Shown here: positions 13,901-28,900 of the stretch, piece after piece | Numbering within the stretch: position 1 is the stretch's first letter | Layout of the letters: every line of letters starts with the position of its first letter | Source: Tetranychus cinnabarinus | Lineage: Eukaryota > Arthropoda > Arachnida > Trombidiformes > Tetranychidae | NCBI GenBank assembly: GCA_022266195.1 | Contig: WHVY01000002.1 | Coordinates: 10,121,001 to 10,185,000, forward strand | Length of the DNA: 64,000 nucleotides | Reading direction: 5' to 3' | Program-made: the position numbers and the translations under genes | Notes under the pieces: generated by a model | The model's database searches: none | Seen by the model: only the letters and a program-made list of their open reading frames with translations | Told to the model about the DNA's origin: nothing

Positions 13901-16900
13901 CATTTCGAGCAAAGTTTCATCTAAAATGTAAATTACTTGTCAATCATAATCGTCATGGAATCCAGTCGATTCTAATTGCAGTCAGGATTTAGTAAACTTT
14001 TTGGCTCTTTTTGTTTGATTCTGTTTGTCGAATGGAAATTATTTCATTTGTAAATGTTAAAGTGCAATGAGAAACTTTGATTGTCAAGATGTACTTTTAG
14101 GGATTTGGCAAGAGGAAGGGAAGAGTGAAGAGGAAAAAGGAAAGGAAAGTTTAATAATTGAAAGTGATGATAGTAATGATGAGGATGAGAGTAAATGGGT
14201 TAAAACTTGGATCGAGAGGAAAGGGTAAGAGTTGGTTAACATCATTGATTATGGTGAATGATGAAGTTGGTAAGGAAAATTATATTATTAGTTAGAGTTC
14301 TGTAATCGTGTTTTCTGCTTAACAAGATTTTCCCTCAACCAATAGTGAGATGCAGTTAAGTGTTGCTTCCATGTTGATCAACATTTCAAGTCAACCTATT
14401 CTCATCATCTTTTAACCCTTCTCAGATCACCAGTTATCTATCAAAATTTGGTGACCCAAAGAGGCAACATTTGCTTCCTTCTTTTGCCTCCTTTTTTTGC
14501 TTCCCTTATTTCAATCATTCATCCGTGTTCAACTTGATTCCTCGAGATATTTCATATCTTTTGTTCTACCCTTGAAACATGGTAACCAAGAGAATCGAAA
14601 GAAAAGAAAGAAAAGAAAAGAACTTTGGACTTGGAGTTGTTGGTGTAAAAAAATAACTCTTGGAACCAAATTGACATAATATTTCTTGTGGAAGAAAAAG
14701 AAGAGAAAGAAGAAAAAAGTTCATGCGAATGACACTTTTACCTATTATATTAATATCTGTTTCATTTTTACATCCATAATACAGACTCTGGGAAATATTA
14801 CATTTACAAGGACAATAACAGGGAGAGACAATAATGATAATGATAACAAATAGAGGAAGAAGTTTTTTTCTTTGATTACACTTTTTCCCTTCTGTTTACT
14901 TCGCTTTTTTGTTTACTCTTTTCATTGGATGGACAACTCATCAACCTCATTCAGATCAACTGAAACAAAGCATCTTTCATTATTCACTTCATTTAATTCA
15001 GAGCATCTGTTGACTCGACTGTTCAACCGCGAAATTGAACCCTCAGTGCCAATGAGAGCATCTTCATTGGGAAAATTTATCGCTCATTTAGAATTACAGA
15101 AAAAACAGAAAAAATTGTTCTTACCAAATCTATCCTGGGTGGTGGACAGGAAGGCGCAGGGGACTCCATGCAAGCATCTACAAATGAACAGGAACCTGAA
15201 CACCAGACACATTGATATTTTCTGTCACTTGTTTGGCACAGGGAACAATCGGGTTTGCTCAGGTGGCTTCCAAGAAGATCACATTTGTACAGTGTAACTA
15301 GTGATTAAAGGAAACATTAATGACACTCTTCATATGTTTCAGTGAAACTTTTTCATTCAACTTACCATTTGTTTTATCTATTAAAGTATCTCCATCCCAA
15401 AGGACTGATAATTGTGCGTACATTTTACCAACATCACTTTGATATGTATACTTGAGGTTGGGAGTGAAAAAAAGTAAAAGATTATCATTGCGAATAACAA
15501 TTTGTTATCATTGTATTATTTAAAAGATAATGTTCATTAATGATGATGAATAATCATGTTCAATTAAAATAATATTGATATTATGTTATAACAGAGGAAT
15601 AGGGAGAAATGCTCGGAAAAAGTATTGCAATAATTATCTCATTTAAATGTCTTTAGTCTTGTAATTTAATTAATTACAGTGGCTCTAATTAACTCTGTAA
15701 ATGCTATAATTCAATACCGCATAATATTGCACAAGAAATGACAGAAAAAGTGAAACAAAATGTTCCTTTTCACCTTCAGAATTCAATCTAATGTTCATCT
15801 TGTCACTTCTGGTTTTCCTTCTGATTCCATTGAACTCAAATCATTTTCTTATTCTTAAGCAAAAAGTTTCAAACTGAACTCAAAGCGCCAAACTAATTGG
15901 AATCGCGAAGAAATTTTAGAAATTAAAATTTTATCGAACTCGAGAAAGTTGAAAATTTTGAGAACTCCGAATAAGAGAAATAAGTAAAATTGCAAAACAA
16001 ATTCTTCATAAAATTTCGAATTTTCGAAAAGTTAAAAGCTTCGGATATTCAAAAGTTCTAATGTATCGAATATTAGAAAAGTTCTGAAAGTTCTAAAATT
16101 TCGAAAAATTTCAAAAGTTCTAAAGTTTTCTGTTGATTTCGAAAAGGTTTATATAGTTGATATTTGGAATATTGAACATTTTCTTTTAATTGTTGAAACT
16201 TGAACTTACCATATTTGGTGCACAGATTATTCTGTCTCCTTTTAATCTGGCAGAAATTCTTGCTCGAGCTCCTTCGATTTCAATGATACACTCGAGATTG
16301 GCCTGAATTGAAAGAAAAAGCAAAACCATTTTTCATCATTGATTAAATTTGCTCAAAATTTTAATAAAGCTGAGTATTTTTTTTGACTTTTCAGGTTGAT
16401 TGATTGAACTTTGTTTTACGCATTTTTTGTTCATCTTTACTGATTGTGTTTGAAACAAAACATTTTCAATGCACCAGTCAATTGATCCATCAATTGTTTA
16501 AACTTATTTAACCATGTTATAATCATGGAAACTTGTTTTACTTTTTTTGCGCTTCTCTCCCTTTCCAAATCGTTGAACATTCTTGTATATTATACATGAT
16601 GTTTACTCATCACTGTTTGTTTACCATTTCATGGTTTTTCTTTTTCTTCTTCATATCAATTCAATTCAGTTGCATTCCAACCGCATTTCCATTTCACCAA
16701 CAATTCACTCATCTTTATTAACAATCATTAAATGCTTTTGTTGAATCATTCCGGTTAACTCACCATTTGATTGCCAAAGTTTTGCACATGAATTGTTATC
16801 TCACGTTTAGCACCATTTGGAATTAAAATTTCATGATCGATTCGAAAACTTGGACAATATTCAGATGAAAGGTCAGACGATGAACCAATGGAGGGCTGTG

Positions 16901-19900
16901 GTAGAGAAAAAAAGTAAATTAAAAAAAGTTCTTTTCTTTTCAAGACAAACTTACATTTTCATTGGACAGCACATGATGACCTGAACATAGACTACCATTA
17001 TGTGTACATTGATTATCTTGGATGCACCAATTGCAAGGCCACTTTGCTTTAACACAAGATCGACATCTAAAGACGAATTGATCGATAAATTTACACATCA
17101 TGACAATGAGAATGAATTACAATGAATCTTTGCACGCAAAGAAAATGTTTTTTTCGCCTTGTTTTCCAATAAAGTCAACGAGTTTATTGAATTGATTTTT
17201 CCAATAATTATACTTTTACTTTGAATAAAATTCTGATTTCATTTCTTATCATGTTGCATTGATTCATTTGTAATACTCATTTCATTTTTTGGATTTTTTC
17301 TCGTTAATTTTACTCACGTTTTGTGAACACTACATTCATAGTAAACGAAAGGTTTGGATATAAAATCTTTCTGAGTAACGGTACTTCGCACGGAAAGGTT
17401 GATCAAGACATGATCTGAATTAAGAAAAGAAAATCAAAATTTTCATAAAATGGAAATGTTAATAAAATCAAAAAGTTTAATGTAAATTCAAATGATATTG
17501 ACAACTTGACTGCAACCAACAGCAAGTAACTTCAACTCTTGAACGGCTCTTCAAAGAACCGAGTCAATGTCATTGAAAAGTTCGTCATTTTCTGAAAATA
17601 GACTGTTTGAGCTGAGCTAAACAGATCATTTTGGATAGCCTTGAAACTTTTTTTTCGGAATTCTAAGAATTCTTTGATTTGGAGTTAACGGGAATATAAA
17701 CATCCAATGATAAACATGAAAAAGAAACTTTGATTTTTTCGTGAAAAAGAGTTGAAAAAAGTTGATGCAATCTGTTTGGTCTAACCTGACCTAACCTATT
17801 GTGCATTAGTTTGATTGAAGAGGAAGAAATGTTTATCGTTATTGATTGATTATACCTTTTCCTGGTGGAATAGAAGGTCTCTCTTCAATTGGAGGAGTTC
17901 GACATGAAAGGCCGGTATGAGTTTGACGAGCTGGTAAAGGTGTACTTGAGTCACCAAAAAGGCATAAATATGCTGCTGGATAAGGCGAAGGAGGAAGTTG
18001 CGTGATGTACAATTCAACCTGTAAAATGAGAACAATAGTTGAACAACTTATTGATAAAAAATCGATTTCTTTTTGACTTGTATAATAATCATTAATGAAA
18101 CAAAGCGAACAAAAATAATGTTAAACATTTTTCCAAAGTTAACTTTCTCTCAATAAAGAAACAGAAACATTAAAGTTGAATCAGGTTGAGACACGAAAAA
18201 TACTTACATTTGAAATGGCAGTGAAAGGCAATGAGTTTGGACGAACCTCTTCAAACTCAATACACTGAGATGTTCCCAACGGAAGCCAACGCGGTGAAGT
18301 AAATATTTTCTCGGTCAATGACCAATTACTATTATCATCACAATCACTTCGAGAAGTGCACCTTTACACGAAAAGAAGAAAAAAAAGTTGCAAAATAATT
18401 GAAATGGAAAATGAAGCAAAAGAGAAAAAAATGACAAAAAAATTACCTTCGTTCAAGTGAACACCAACCACAATAAGGATTGTGTGAGTTTAAACATGAA
18501 TTACAACTATTATAATGTTGACATCTTTCAACTTTTACTTTGGCAACCTAAAGAAGAACGAGACAAAAAACGAAAATTAAAATTCCAAATCAACTGATTA
18601 ACCCAATTAATCCCTTTACCTTGTAAGGCGTTGCGGTGATTACAAACTTATGAGTATGGTCAAGATGAATATCTTTGATGATTGGATTTCCTTTGTCGAC
18701 CACAATTTGTTCAAACTCGTGGCCAGCATCATAACTTGATATGAGAACCTGATAAAGAGAAGGAAAAATTAAAATCGACTGAAAATCAACTTTTAACCAA
18801 ATTTCCAATGACATTATCAGTAAAGTTATAGACTGATGAGTGAATTAGTGAAGAAGCAAGTCTGGTCAAGATTATTGTTCTGAAAACAATTACCAAAGTA
18901 ATTAGGGTTTTACACCGTTCAAGCATCATGGTTCACCTAATTTCTAATAAATTGTCAGCCCACAACAACTTCATTTGGTTAACAATGTTTTGTTACATTT
19001 AACCCATCACAGGCACACACACACACACACAACATGAAGGAAAAAGGAAAGAAGAGAAACGAGAAAAAACAAATTAACCCATTTTTACTCTCATTTCAAG
19101 CCTTTTTTTCTTCTGGTCTTCTCTTCTTTTCCCTTTTTCATCCCATTTCCTTGCTTTACTTTTATCACCATCAAAGGCTCGTTATTCACTCCCAACAATC
19201 ACTCCCTGTTTACTTGACTGTTAACTCATTAATTATGTCCACAAATTGTCAATTGTCATCATAATCAACGAACGCCATTCCCTGCAAACTTTTCATCCTT
19301 TTTTCTTCTTCCAATAATTCTTTTCTCTTTTTTTCCATCTTTTATCGCTTCTTTAATGTTCCAACCTTAATGGTAATATTGATACATGATTAGAATGGTC
19401 AATTGAAATTATTTGTTCTCTGGTTTACCTTTTCCAAGCCAATCAAATGAATTACCTTTTAATTTGGGTTAAACTAACCAAATGATGGCAACAATGACTT
19501 TACTCATTACACTTGAATAGCCAATTGGTTGGTTCGTATTCAATCTTTGATTCAACTTGATTCACCTTCAATGACTACTCAATGTTTCACTCAATCATGT
19601 TTTTCTCATGGAATCTACTTGATTCCCTGTGATTAAACAAAATGTAGCAAAGGGTCTCAACATAATTAGATGATTAACGGATAAAACCCTTTAATTAGTG
19701 AAAAAACAACAAACAAGCAAACAAGAGATAAGTTTATAAGCTTTAATTAGCAACTTTAATAAACTTTCATTTCCCTTCAACTTGTTAATAACATTGATAA
19801 ATCTTTGCTAATAATAACGATGTTAATGATAACCTTTATGAACCTGATGCTTTTAATGATGATATTGAGAAACAAAGAACAGAGAAAAGATGAAAATGAA

Positions 19901-22900
19901 GAGAAAAGTTCAACGAAAATTATTGGTTATCATTACCATGTTAACCATGAATCTTGTGAGGAAAAAATGAAGAAAAGCTAAAGCATCTTTTGCGTCGTCG
20001 AAATTTCCGTTTTCACTTTTTTTTCTCCTTTCACCTTTTCTCAGTTGTTATCAATTCATTATCAACCATGATTCAATCATTAACTGACAAATTATTGGCA
20101 AAACAGAAGTTGAATGTTTGGATAAATTGAGTCAACTTTTCAGATAATTTGTTTAGACAATTTGTGATCATCAATTATGAAATTTATGATAATTTGGATT
20201 CACTTTTGTTTCACTGTTTGCCAAAAGTGTCAAAATTGATTTAAATTGATTGTTTAGTCAATAATTGGTGAGTGTTCTAAAGAGGATTAGATGAAGGAAA
20301 TCAATGATTGCTCTAAAAAATGGGTTTCCACCAAAATAAATATAATTAAAGTTTTTGCTTCTTCTGAGCTCTTCTTTTGCATAAATTATGGATAAAGATG
20401 CAAGTTTAATACAATTACCTAAGAATCTTGGAAAGTTTACTGAAAAGATGATGAAGGATAAGATACTGATGAGGATGATGAGAGGTAAAATTAAGGAAAT
20501 GAGATGAAAAGAGAAGAGGAAATGAACGTTAAACTTGTTCTTTTTTTACTCTGTTAATTGATCTTTTTAATTGGCTTTCAATGAAAGTTGAGTTTCTTCT
20601 TTTTTCTGCCTTTTCTTTTCTCAATTTCACTGGAAAAGCTGAACATTCTTTATCAATGGTTCTTTTAGAGGAAAAACAAAAAAAAGTAAAATGATTAAGG
20701 TTAAATGATGAAAGCTTTGAATGAAAAGGAAAGATGAAAATGGCAGAGTTTGCAAAGAACCGTTTGTTTACTGTGTTGATGGATTGGTTATGTGAAAATT
20801 TGAATGAAACGGAAAGGATAAATTGAGATTCAATTTTTTGTTTAGCTTGTGATCCATTGCAAGGTACAACAATTGTTCAACTATTAAGATGCTTGATAAG
20901 CAAGGTTTCATCAACATGTTTAAACAATTCTGTTAAGTCTTTCAACTATCATTTACATTTTAATCATTTAAAGTCTGTATCTTGATAGATGAAAGGAAAT
21001 GTCAATGAAAAGAGTTGATCAACTCTGGTTCAGTCTTTTAAAGACAATCAAAAAATCGGGTAAATTTAAATATAATACACTAAATTTACTCTAAAAAAAG
21101 TCAAGAACCTAAACCCAATTTTCGTCTTTCATTTTCTTTCCAGTTTTTCTCTGGTACAAGATTCACGATAACGTTCTACCGATCCAAAAATGACCCTCAA
21201 ATAGTAAAGGTCAACTGAGCGTTGAAATGGCGGTGAATGGCGTTAACATTAGGATACTTAATCAAGAAGCACTAAAGGTTGAAGAGGATCACAAAGGAAT
21301 GTAAAGCAACACAAATGTCTTCAATAAATCACAATATGAACAAACGTTAGTTAATCACAAGAACAGTTGAGATGGACAATAACCAAAACCTTGAAACGTA
21401 ACCGCTGGCCAACAATTAAATATTAATAGTTAATTGTTTAAGACAATATAATAATAAGGAAATATACAATTAATTAATCACTTGCTTTGGTTTCACATAA
21501 GATTTACACAATTGATAGAGAAAGGAAAAGGAAAAGCAGATTGAAATGGAGGGAAAGATTGAGGGACTAACAATATATTACGAACTGTGAGGAAAGGGAT
21601 AAATAAATGATACAATTCCTAATAAATCATTATTTAATCATGATTAGAATATGAAATCTCTTGAATAGACCGCTCTGTTGGTGTTAACATGAGTGAACGT
21701 AAGAATTGGTTGAAATGGTTTTGTGTGAAAATTTGGCTAAGAATTTTGTTGTTTGGAAAAAAAGATATTTTTTTCTTCTAATCTTGAAATGTTCAACTTT
21801 TTCTGTATCAATTGGAATGAATTTTCACAGGTTAAGCATGGTTGGTAAAGGAATAGGAAAAGGCAGCCAAAGGGTAGTTAATCATTGAAAGTCTCATTGG
21901 AATGTTGATGGTTCTCTTGGTTCAACTCTTTTTACATGGCGCTCTTTTACGATTCTCTTGATTCTTATCGTGATGCTTATCATGATGATGATGATGATTT
22001 TCACCATTATTTCCTTTTTTTCCTCATTTTTCAAGCTTCTTTATTCACTTATTCAGTGGAATGTGTGTGGTTTGATTCCTACGAGAGTCTGATGATCTCA
22101 ATTGTTTTTAATGTTCATTTGTGGTTGAACATTATTCAGGGTAAAAACGGATAATCATTTTTCACGCAAAAATAAGACTCAGTTCAGTGAATTGCTTATT
22201 CTCATTGCTTTTTATAATCATTTTCACTCTTCATTCCCTTCTCAACCATTCTCAGTGTTTTTTCATTTCATTTATCACTTATATGGTTATGGTGATGAAG
22301 AATAATTAACTTTTAAAGGTAATAGAATTCAATGAAAAAGGTGAAAAAAAGGGAAGATGATAAAGTTTAATATAATCTGCAAAAACAGATTGTAATTATC
22401 ATCATGAAAATGTTTAGAAAATAGAAAAAGAGAAGAAAAAGTTTTCATGTTTTAAACATTGAAATTGAATGTAACATTACACAGAATCCATCTCTATGGT
22501 AATGAAGTCTGTCGAAGTAAAATTCAATGAATTTCATGTTGAACAAGATACAATCTCGATATCGACTAAAATCTAATTTGAAATTAAACTGAACAATTTT
22601 TCATATCTCAATCCTGAGTAATGTCACGTTGAAACGTTTAAAGTTGCGATTTAAAGATAAAAACTAACAGGCCTGTGATTAAAAGCAGATCATTGTAGTG
22701 ATAATTAAATTGTTGGCGAAATTGGAATACTTTAGGGATTAATTTGAATAAATGAAAAAGACGAGCTTTCAGGGAGAGAATGAAAAGAGAATAAATTTCT
22801 CATTATTTCAAGTTGCATTCTGTTTATTTCATCCACATCATCCTCTTAACTTTCATGCAATGCAAATGGCAAAATTACGATACAAAATGAGTGCCGAGTT

Positions 22901-25900
22901 TCAAGATTGAACACAACTGAATAGTTAATTTTGAGATGAAAAAAAAGTTTTTTGCTTAATTAGTTTTTACCCAAAGTGATCATTCAGATTGAAGCATCTC
23001 ATGCATGTTGATCGTGACTTGACGAAGCCTTCATTTAGGTTGTCCTTTGCTTCTTGCCCAGCCTCTTGTGCTTCAATCGTGATGAGAAAAAAAAGCGAAA
23101 ACAAATTTTTCTTTTCCAAACCAATGTTCACTTAATACCAGTTATTCAACTCTTCATGGGTTATTTCATTCCATCACCATGTAATTTATTTGCAAATCTT
23201 TTCCCACACTTTTTATTAGAAAAATTTGTCTACATTTGACTATAATGAATAATCATCTAGGCCAGAATGAGGTGAATTACAAGAGAAACAAACATTTTTT
23301 TCCAGTTGAAATATTGAAACAGTTCAATTCGATTACATTACCATGTAATAATAACAAATCTAACTCGATTCCTTACCCCTGTTAACACTGAATAATAATG
23401 ATATAAATCAAAGCATGAAAGTTGGCTGGAAAATGTGAGCGAAAAATGAATGAAAATTTGGTGGAAAAATGTTCAATCCTTTAAATCGATCTGAAGCAAT
23501 GGAATATTGAATTGAAATAATTTACATTTCATGTTGGAATGGAAAAAGAAGAGAAAAAGGAAAATATTTTTCTCTTTCATTTGGCATTTCAAAGCCATGA
23601 GTTTCAAATGTACTCTTTATGCTTGTGAAGATGGAAAAATTCATTGGATGGCGAAAAGAAGAAAAAGTTGCATTCATGATGATATTCATTTTCCAATCAA
23701 CAAAACATTTTTCATGTTGGCAACTACAACTTTTTGTTGTTCATTCAAAGGTTCAATATTTCATTTCAATATCAATTACTTGGAACAAATTTCATTTCAA
23801 TTTTGTGAATAAAATTATTCATTTCAAAAAAAAACATGATTTCTGTTTAATAAAATAATGTTAACGATATTTTGAAACAAATAACATCAAAACTTTTCAA
23901 CAGTTGAAGTTACATGAGAAGAAAGAAGCAAAAAAGTTTTATTCACTTTTATTCTCATTTTTCATGACCTTTCACCAAAACAGCACGTAAAACATGGTGA
24001 TGATTTCAAATAAAAATATCCAACTCGGAAAGACTATAAAATCACGTAAGAGTGAAAATAAATTGGAATATAACAGAAGAGAAAAAATCTTCATGAGATG
24101 GACGATTCACTCTATTCAGAGTAGTCATGAACTTGCAAGTTACCAACTAATCCAATGAAACTGTTATTACTTTGAATTCTTGGTAAACAAAGATGACCTT
24201 TACTTTCAGACGAAATTTTCATGAAAACAATTTTTCTCTTCATTACCATAAAGGCTCATTGAACTTTCAATTTATCCTTTTTTATCTTTTCAATTCCATG
24301 TTATTTATTGGAATTGCTTATATTCTTCAAACTTCTTTTCTCTAATCATTTAAATCTGCTCATAATTCATGTTTATCATTTCGAGAAGGAAATTGATTCC
24401 GAAAGAGAATCGAGTGTAAATTAAAAATAGCAATTGAATAAACAGAAACTTCGATGGAAATCTATTCTTTGTCTGAATTCTTTAGTTGAGTCGAGTTAAT
24501 CTGTTTACAGAATCTTATCTCGATACTATTGAGTACTCAGCATCAACAGAAATTCATTTTCCACGGAATTCAGTGAGTCTTGAACAGTTGCAATGAATGA
24601 TGATGTTTCCCTTGGATTTATGTTGATGTTAACAACTTGCAAGAAGCGTTAAAAAGGATTGTCACACACTAATGAGGCTAAAGAACTCGATTTTTTGGAT
24701 AATTCATTTGAATCAGGATTGATACAATTAAAGTAAAGTAATCTAAGCTAATGAGTTCATTATCTAATCTAACTTAATAGAATTGGTTTCCCATCGAATT
24801 GAGTAAACAAAATTGTGTTCCATTAAAAGATTCACAAAACTGATCCGATTAAAAGTAAAACTCGAGTAAACTGGAATCACGAATCAAACCTTGAAATCAA
24901 ACTAAATGATGATATTAATTATCAACTCGATTATGCAAATGATATTTGTTGACTTTGCAAATTGTTCATTTCTCATTAAATATGCGCCAACAATTTACCT
25001 ATCCATGATGATACCAACAGATAATTAATCATTTTCTTATTAAAAGTAAATTTATTATCATTCCAACCTCAACTTTTATTTTATCCCAAAAAAGTTTATT
25101 GCCTTCACTTAATGAATTCATTGTGTTGCTTTGAAAATGATAAATGTTCAATTCTCTGTCAATCTGAAATGAAATTATTTTTGATTGAAAATTTTGCTCC
25201 ATTACTTGGCATTTATTTCACTCCATGACTTTTACATGAAATTTTGCATGACTGAATGAGAATGTTCAAGAATCGAGTTTACAATAAAAAAAGTATCAAA
25301 AAAATGATAAATATTCCCGAGTAAATGAGATAGAAAATTGGAATTTTCTTTCAATTTTTGCTTTCATTTTTTAACTCACTTTCTCTCTCTCTTTCTCTTC
25401 ATTCCTATTCATGCCATGAATTAAATGGAATCAAATGAAAATTGAAGAGTCAAGAATGGTAAAAAGGAAACAAAAAACAATATGCAACTTGAACTCATGG
25501 CTCCTTCCCATGATGAAATAATAATGAAAAAATTGAACTCTTTTTATATTTCCAGGTAAAATATTACCATTTCCATTGCACCAATTTACATTAGTTTATC
25601 CATCATTTTGGAAATCTGTTAATATTATTATTCGAATTTTGAAAAGTCGAAAAAAATATTCTAATTTTTATTCAAATTCATAACTCGATACTGAATATAA
25701 ATTCAACTCCCAGCCACCTTCACTCCCTGTTATCCTCACTCCAAGTTATTCTTATGCTTAGCGATTCCACTCCCAATCCTTTACTCCCTGTTCTCACTCC
25801 CAGCTCTTCCAATCAAAAGTTGAATAATGATTAATGGTAATACAATTGACAATTATGAATTTGCAATTTAATGAATTTCAACATTTATCTAAAATTGAAA

Positions 25901-28900
25901 ATTTCAATTTGTATCAAGATGAGGAAGAAAAGCTGAGCATTGATTTAATTAACATTCTGTTAACATCAATTAACTCTTTATAATCTTGATCATCTTTGAT
26001 AATTACAAAGTATCACGTTGATAATTAACATGTTATCACTTGAATAAAATTAGATATTCAATAGAAAATGAGAAAATTGAATTTCTTTCTTTTCCCTTTT
26101 CCATGTGCATTCGCTCAAAATGATTGTTTATTCAAATGAACACCAAAGATAATAACATTAATAACATTTTGATAATCTTTTGATATTCTTCTTCCTTTTT
26201 TTGGGTGAACCTTCATTCATTGGAAAGAAAATGAATTTTCTCATGAAACAAGATCAATTTACAAATTAACAGCAAGTTAATCATTATTATTTTCTCATGA
26301 AAAACGCTTCATTTTTTCCAAATTTTCTGCTCTTCGATAATTATCATGTTCATGTTCAGTTAAGCTCATTCTTTCGTTACGATATTTGACAGTTAATCTG
26401 CATTAGCGGTTCCATTCCCTTCTCGGTGTTACCATTTCTCCATGCTTATCCACCAATTTCATGGTTCAAACCATTGAACAAGATTCCATCATGATAGACA
26501 TTTTAATAACAAATAACTTATTTGCTCATCCAATCATATGCAAATAATACTAATTACAGAATGACTGATGATTCAATGTTTACCTTTGTTCAGTCATTTG
26601 TGCATTTTGAATACGCAAATGAACAATTGATGAGTTGATTAATATACCAACTCTTGCATTGCAGTTAAACCTTTATTCATCTCATGGTGATAATTTGATC
26701 ATCCATGACTGGATATCAGGTGAAGTTCAATGAATCAATTGGGGAACAAAAAGCGAACAAAATTTTTTACTCTTCTTCAACTTTTGGTTGATTGATTTGG
26801 TCAACTTGACGATGTAAAGCTACAATCGATTTACCAACTTTGATTCAGATTATCGATTTTCAATCTTGATGGTTCTCCCAGTTGAACCTGTGATCGTTTT
26901 ACCAACCTTGACTGTTATCATGAAAATACAAGAGTTAACCTTTTTTCTGTAATCGAACCAAAAAGGTGAATCCTTACTCCAACAGAATAATCAATTAATA
27001 TTTTTTTTTCATCTCAATTTTATTCCACTTTTTGACATTCTACAAACAAAAGTGACACACATTTTATTCATGCAGAGCAAAGGTTAAAGCGAATCACAAT
27101 TTTCCATGTCAATCCGTTGAACTTTACACTTGGAAGAAAAGTTCATTGAAAAGAGATAAGAAGGTGAATAAGTTGAGACGAAGTGGCAAAAGTTTTTGTT
27201 TGTCTTTTGCTCAACGGATTTGGATGGGAAAACGAAGTAAAAAATGAACATTAAATGTGTTTCTAAAGGGAAAAAAAGTCAAAAGCAAAAATGGCATAAA
27301 AAGTTCAGAGAAGTATAATGATGAGAATATTGGTAAATATTGTTTTGAGAGAGTGAGCAAAGACAAGGAATAAAAACAGGAAGAGAAGAAAAAATAACAT
27401 TAAAATTCAACGGCTCATTGAGTTTACCTGAGCTGAATTTTTGATGGATTTTCAATTCACTTTAACATCGTTTGCTGTTCATCGTTTTTTGCTTTTTACT
27501 TTTTTTTCTCTTCTCTTTCAAAGTGCGCAAAATAGACAGAGAAAGCAGCTTAAATATGAAGATGTTGATGAGGAAAAAAAATGTTGATCCATTAACTTTT
27601 CCTTTAACTAACGACTCAGTCTTCAGTAGCATCATCATGAGCGAACTTTTTTTTAATCTCATTTCTATTTCTCCATCTTTTTACATTTCGATGGCTTTTT
27701 GATGCCTCATTGGTGTGTCATTGATATTCTTGAACATTTAGTGTGCAGAATATCAAACGATTTTTTTGTTCATTTCTCCTTCGATCGAGAAAGAAAATCA
27801 AGAAAAAAGTAAATTTGAAAAGTAAAGCTTCTTTTAAATGCTAACATTTTTTACTTTGTTTTTGTTGGATTCAAGGAACGTCAAAAGTTTCATCATTTTT
27901 CATTTTGTTAACCAAAATTGAATAGTTTATTGTTTAAAAATTTAGCCATTTAACCTTTCCTTTAGCTTTTGCACTCATAATGTTTCACATTTTAACCTTT
28001 TTTTCATGGAACAATAATTCGCTGGAAAAGTGAAAATAACGAAAAATGGTGTCAGATTTTTTCATGAACCATGATTTGATTGAGCTGTAAAGTTTAAATT
28101 TGCAGGAAAAAAGAGAAAAGAAGATTTGCGAGTTACCCTTTTCGAATAATCTTGGTCAAGGAAAAACATGGAAAATAGATCATTCACTTTTCGAAGTTTA
28201 ATTTATTCATTTGACAAGCTTAAAAGTACATGACCATCCACTGCATACATAATGATGTCCAGTTGGACTCGAAATATCACGTCATTCTAACCGGTCCAAT
28301 GAAAAGTCAAGATGTTTCGATTTAAATATTCAACAGTTTCCTGTAATCACAGATTATATTTTCCTAATGACTAATTTCAAACTGAAGCACGAACCATTCT
28401 GAGCAGAATAACTTTCGATTCAAGAATTGATCCATTTTCCAATAAGTTCAGCATTAAACTGATCGATGCTGGAACTGATTCTTATTCTTGAACTCATCAA
28501 GGAACTAGTCTGGTCAACTCAAGTTATGGATTTTGATTCTGTCCAATGCTTTAGATGAATGTTTATTAAAATGAATTTGAAATGATTTGTAATATTTTCT
28601 CGAACATTTAGTTTCTCTGTTTTTCTCGAAACGTTTCGGTGAATAAAAAGTTTAATGATTCTCAGTTCAATATTTACTCAGTCTGAAAATTTGATGATAA
28701 AATGGATAATTTGTTATACTTGTAACAACCATTTGACAAGTATTTTATTTAAATCTAGTGAACTGAAAATCGATGAAACTTTAATTGTCTTTTTGTTTCT
28801 TCACTTTTTTCCTTGTGTTCCAACAAGAAAATGAATCTTTTCAGTTGCATCTATTATTGAAAATAACGTTTACTTTATCACTTTATTTGCGCCAACTTTT

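Noticed and set aside
14872..15297. Plus-strand open frame of 141 codons
   Set aside because: It is the antisense shadow of plexin exon 12, and the minus-strand reading has PSI motifs and splice sites.
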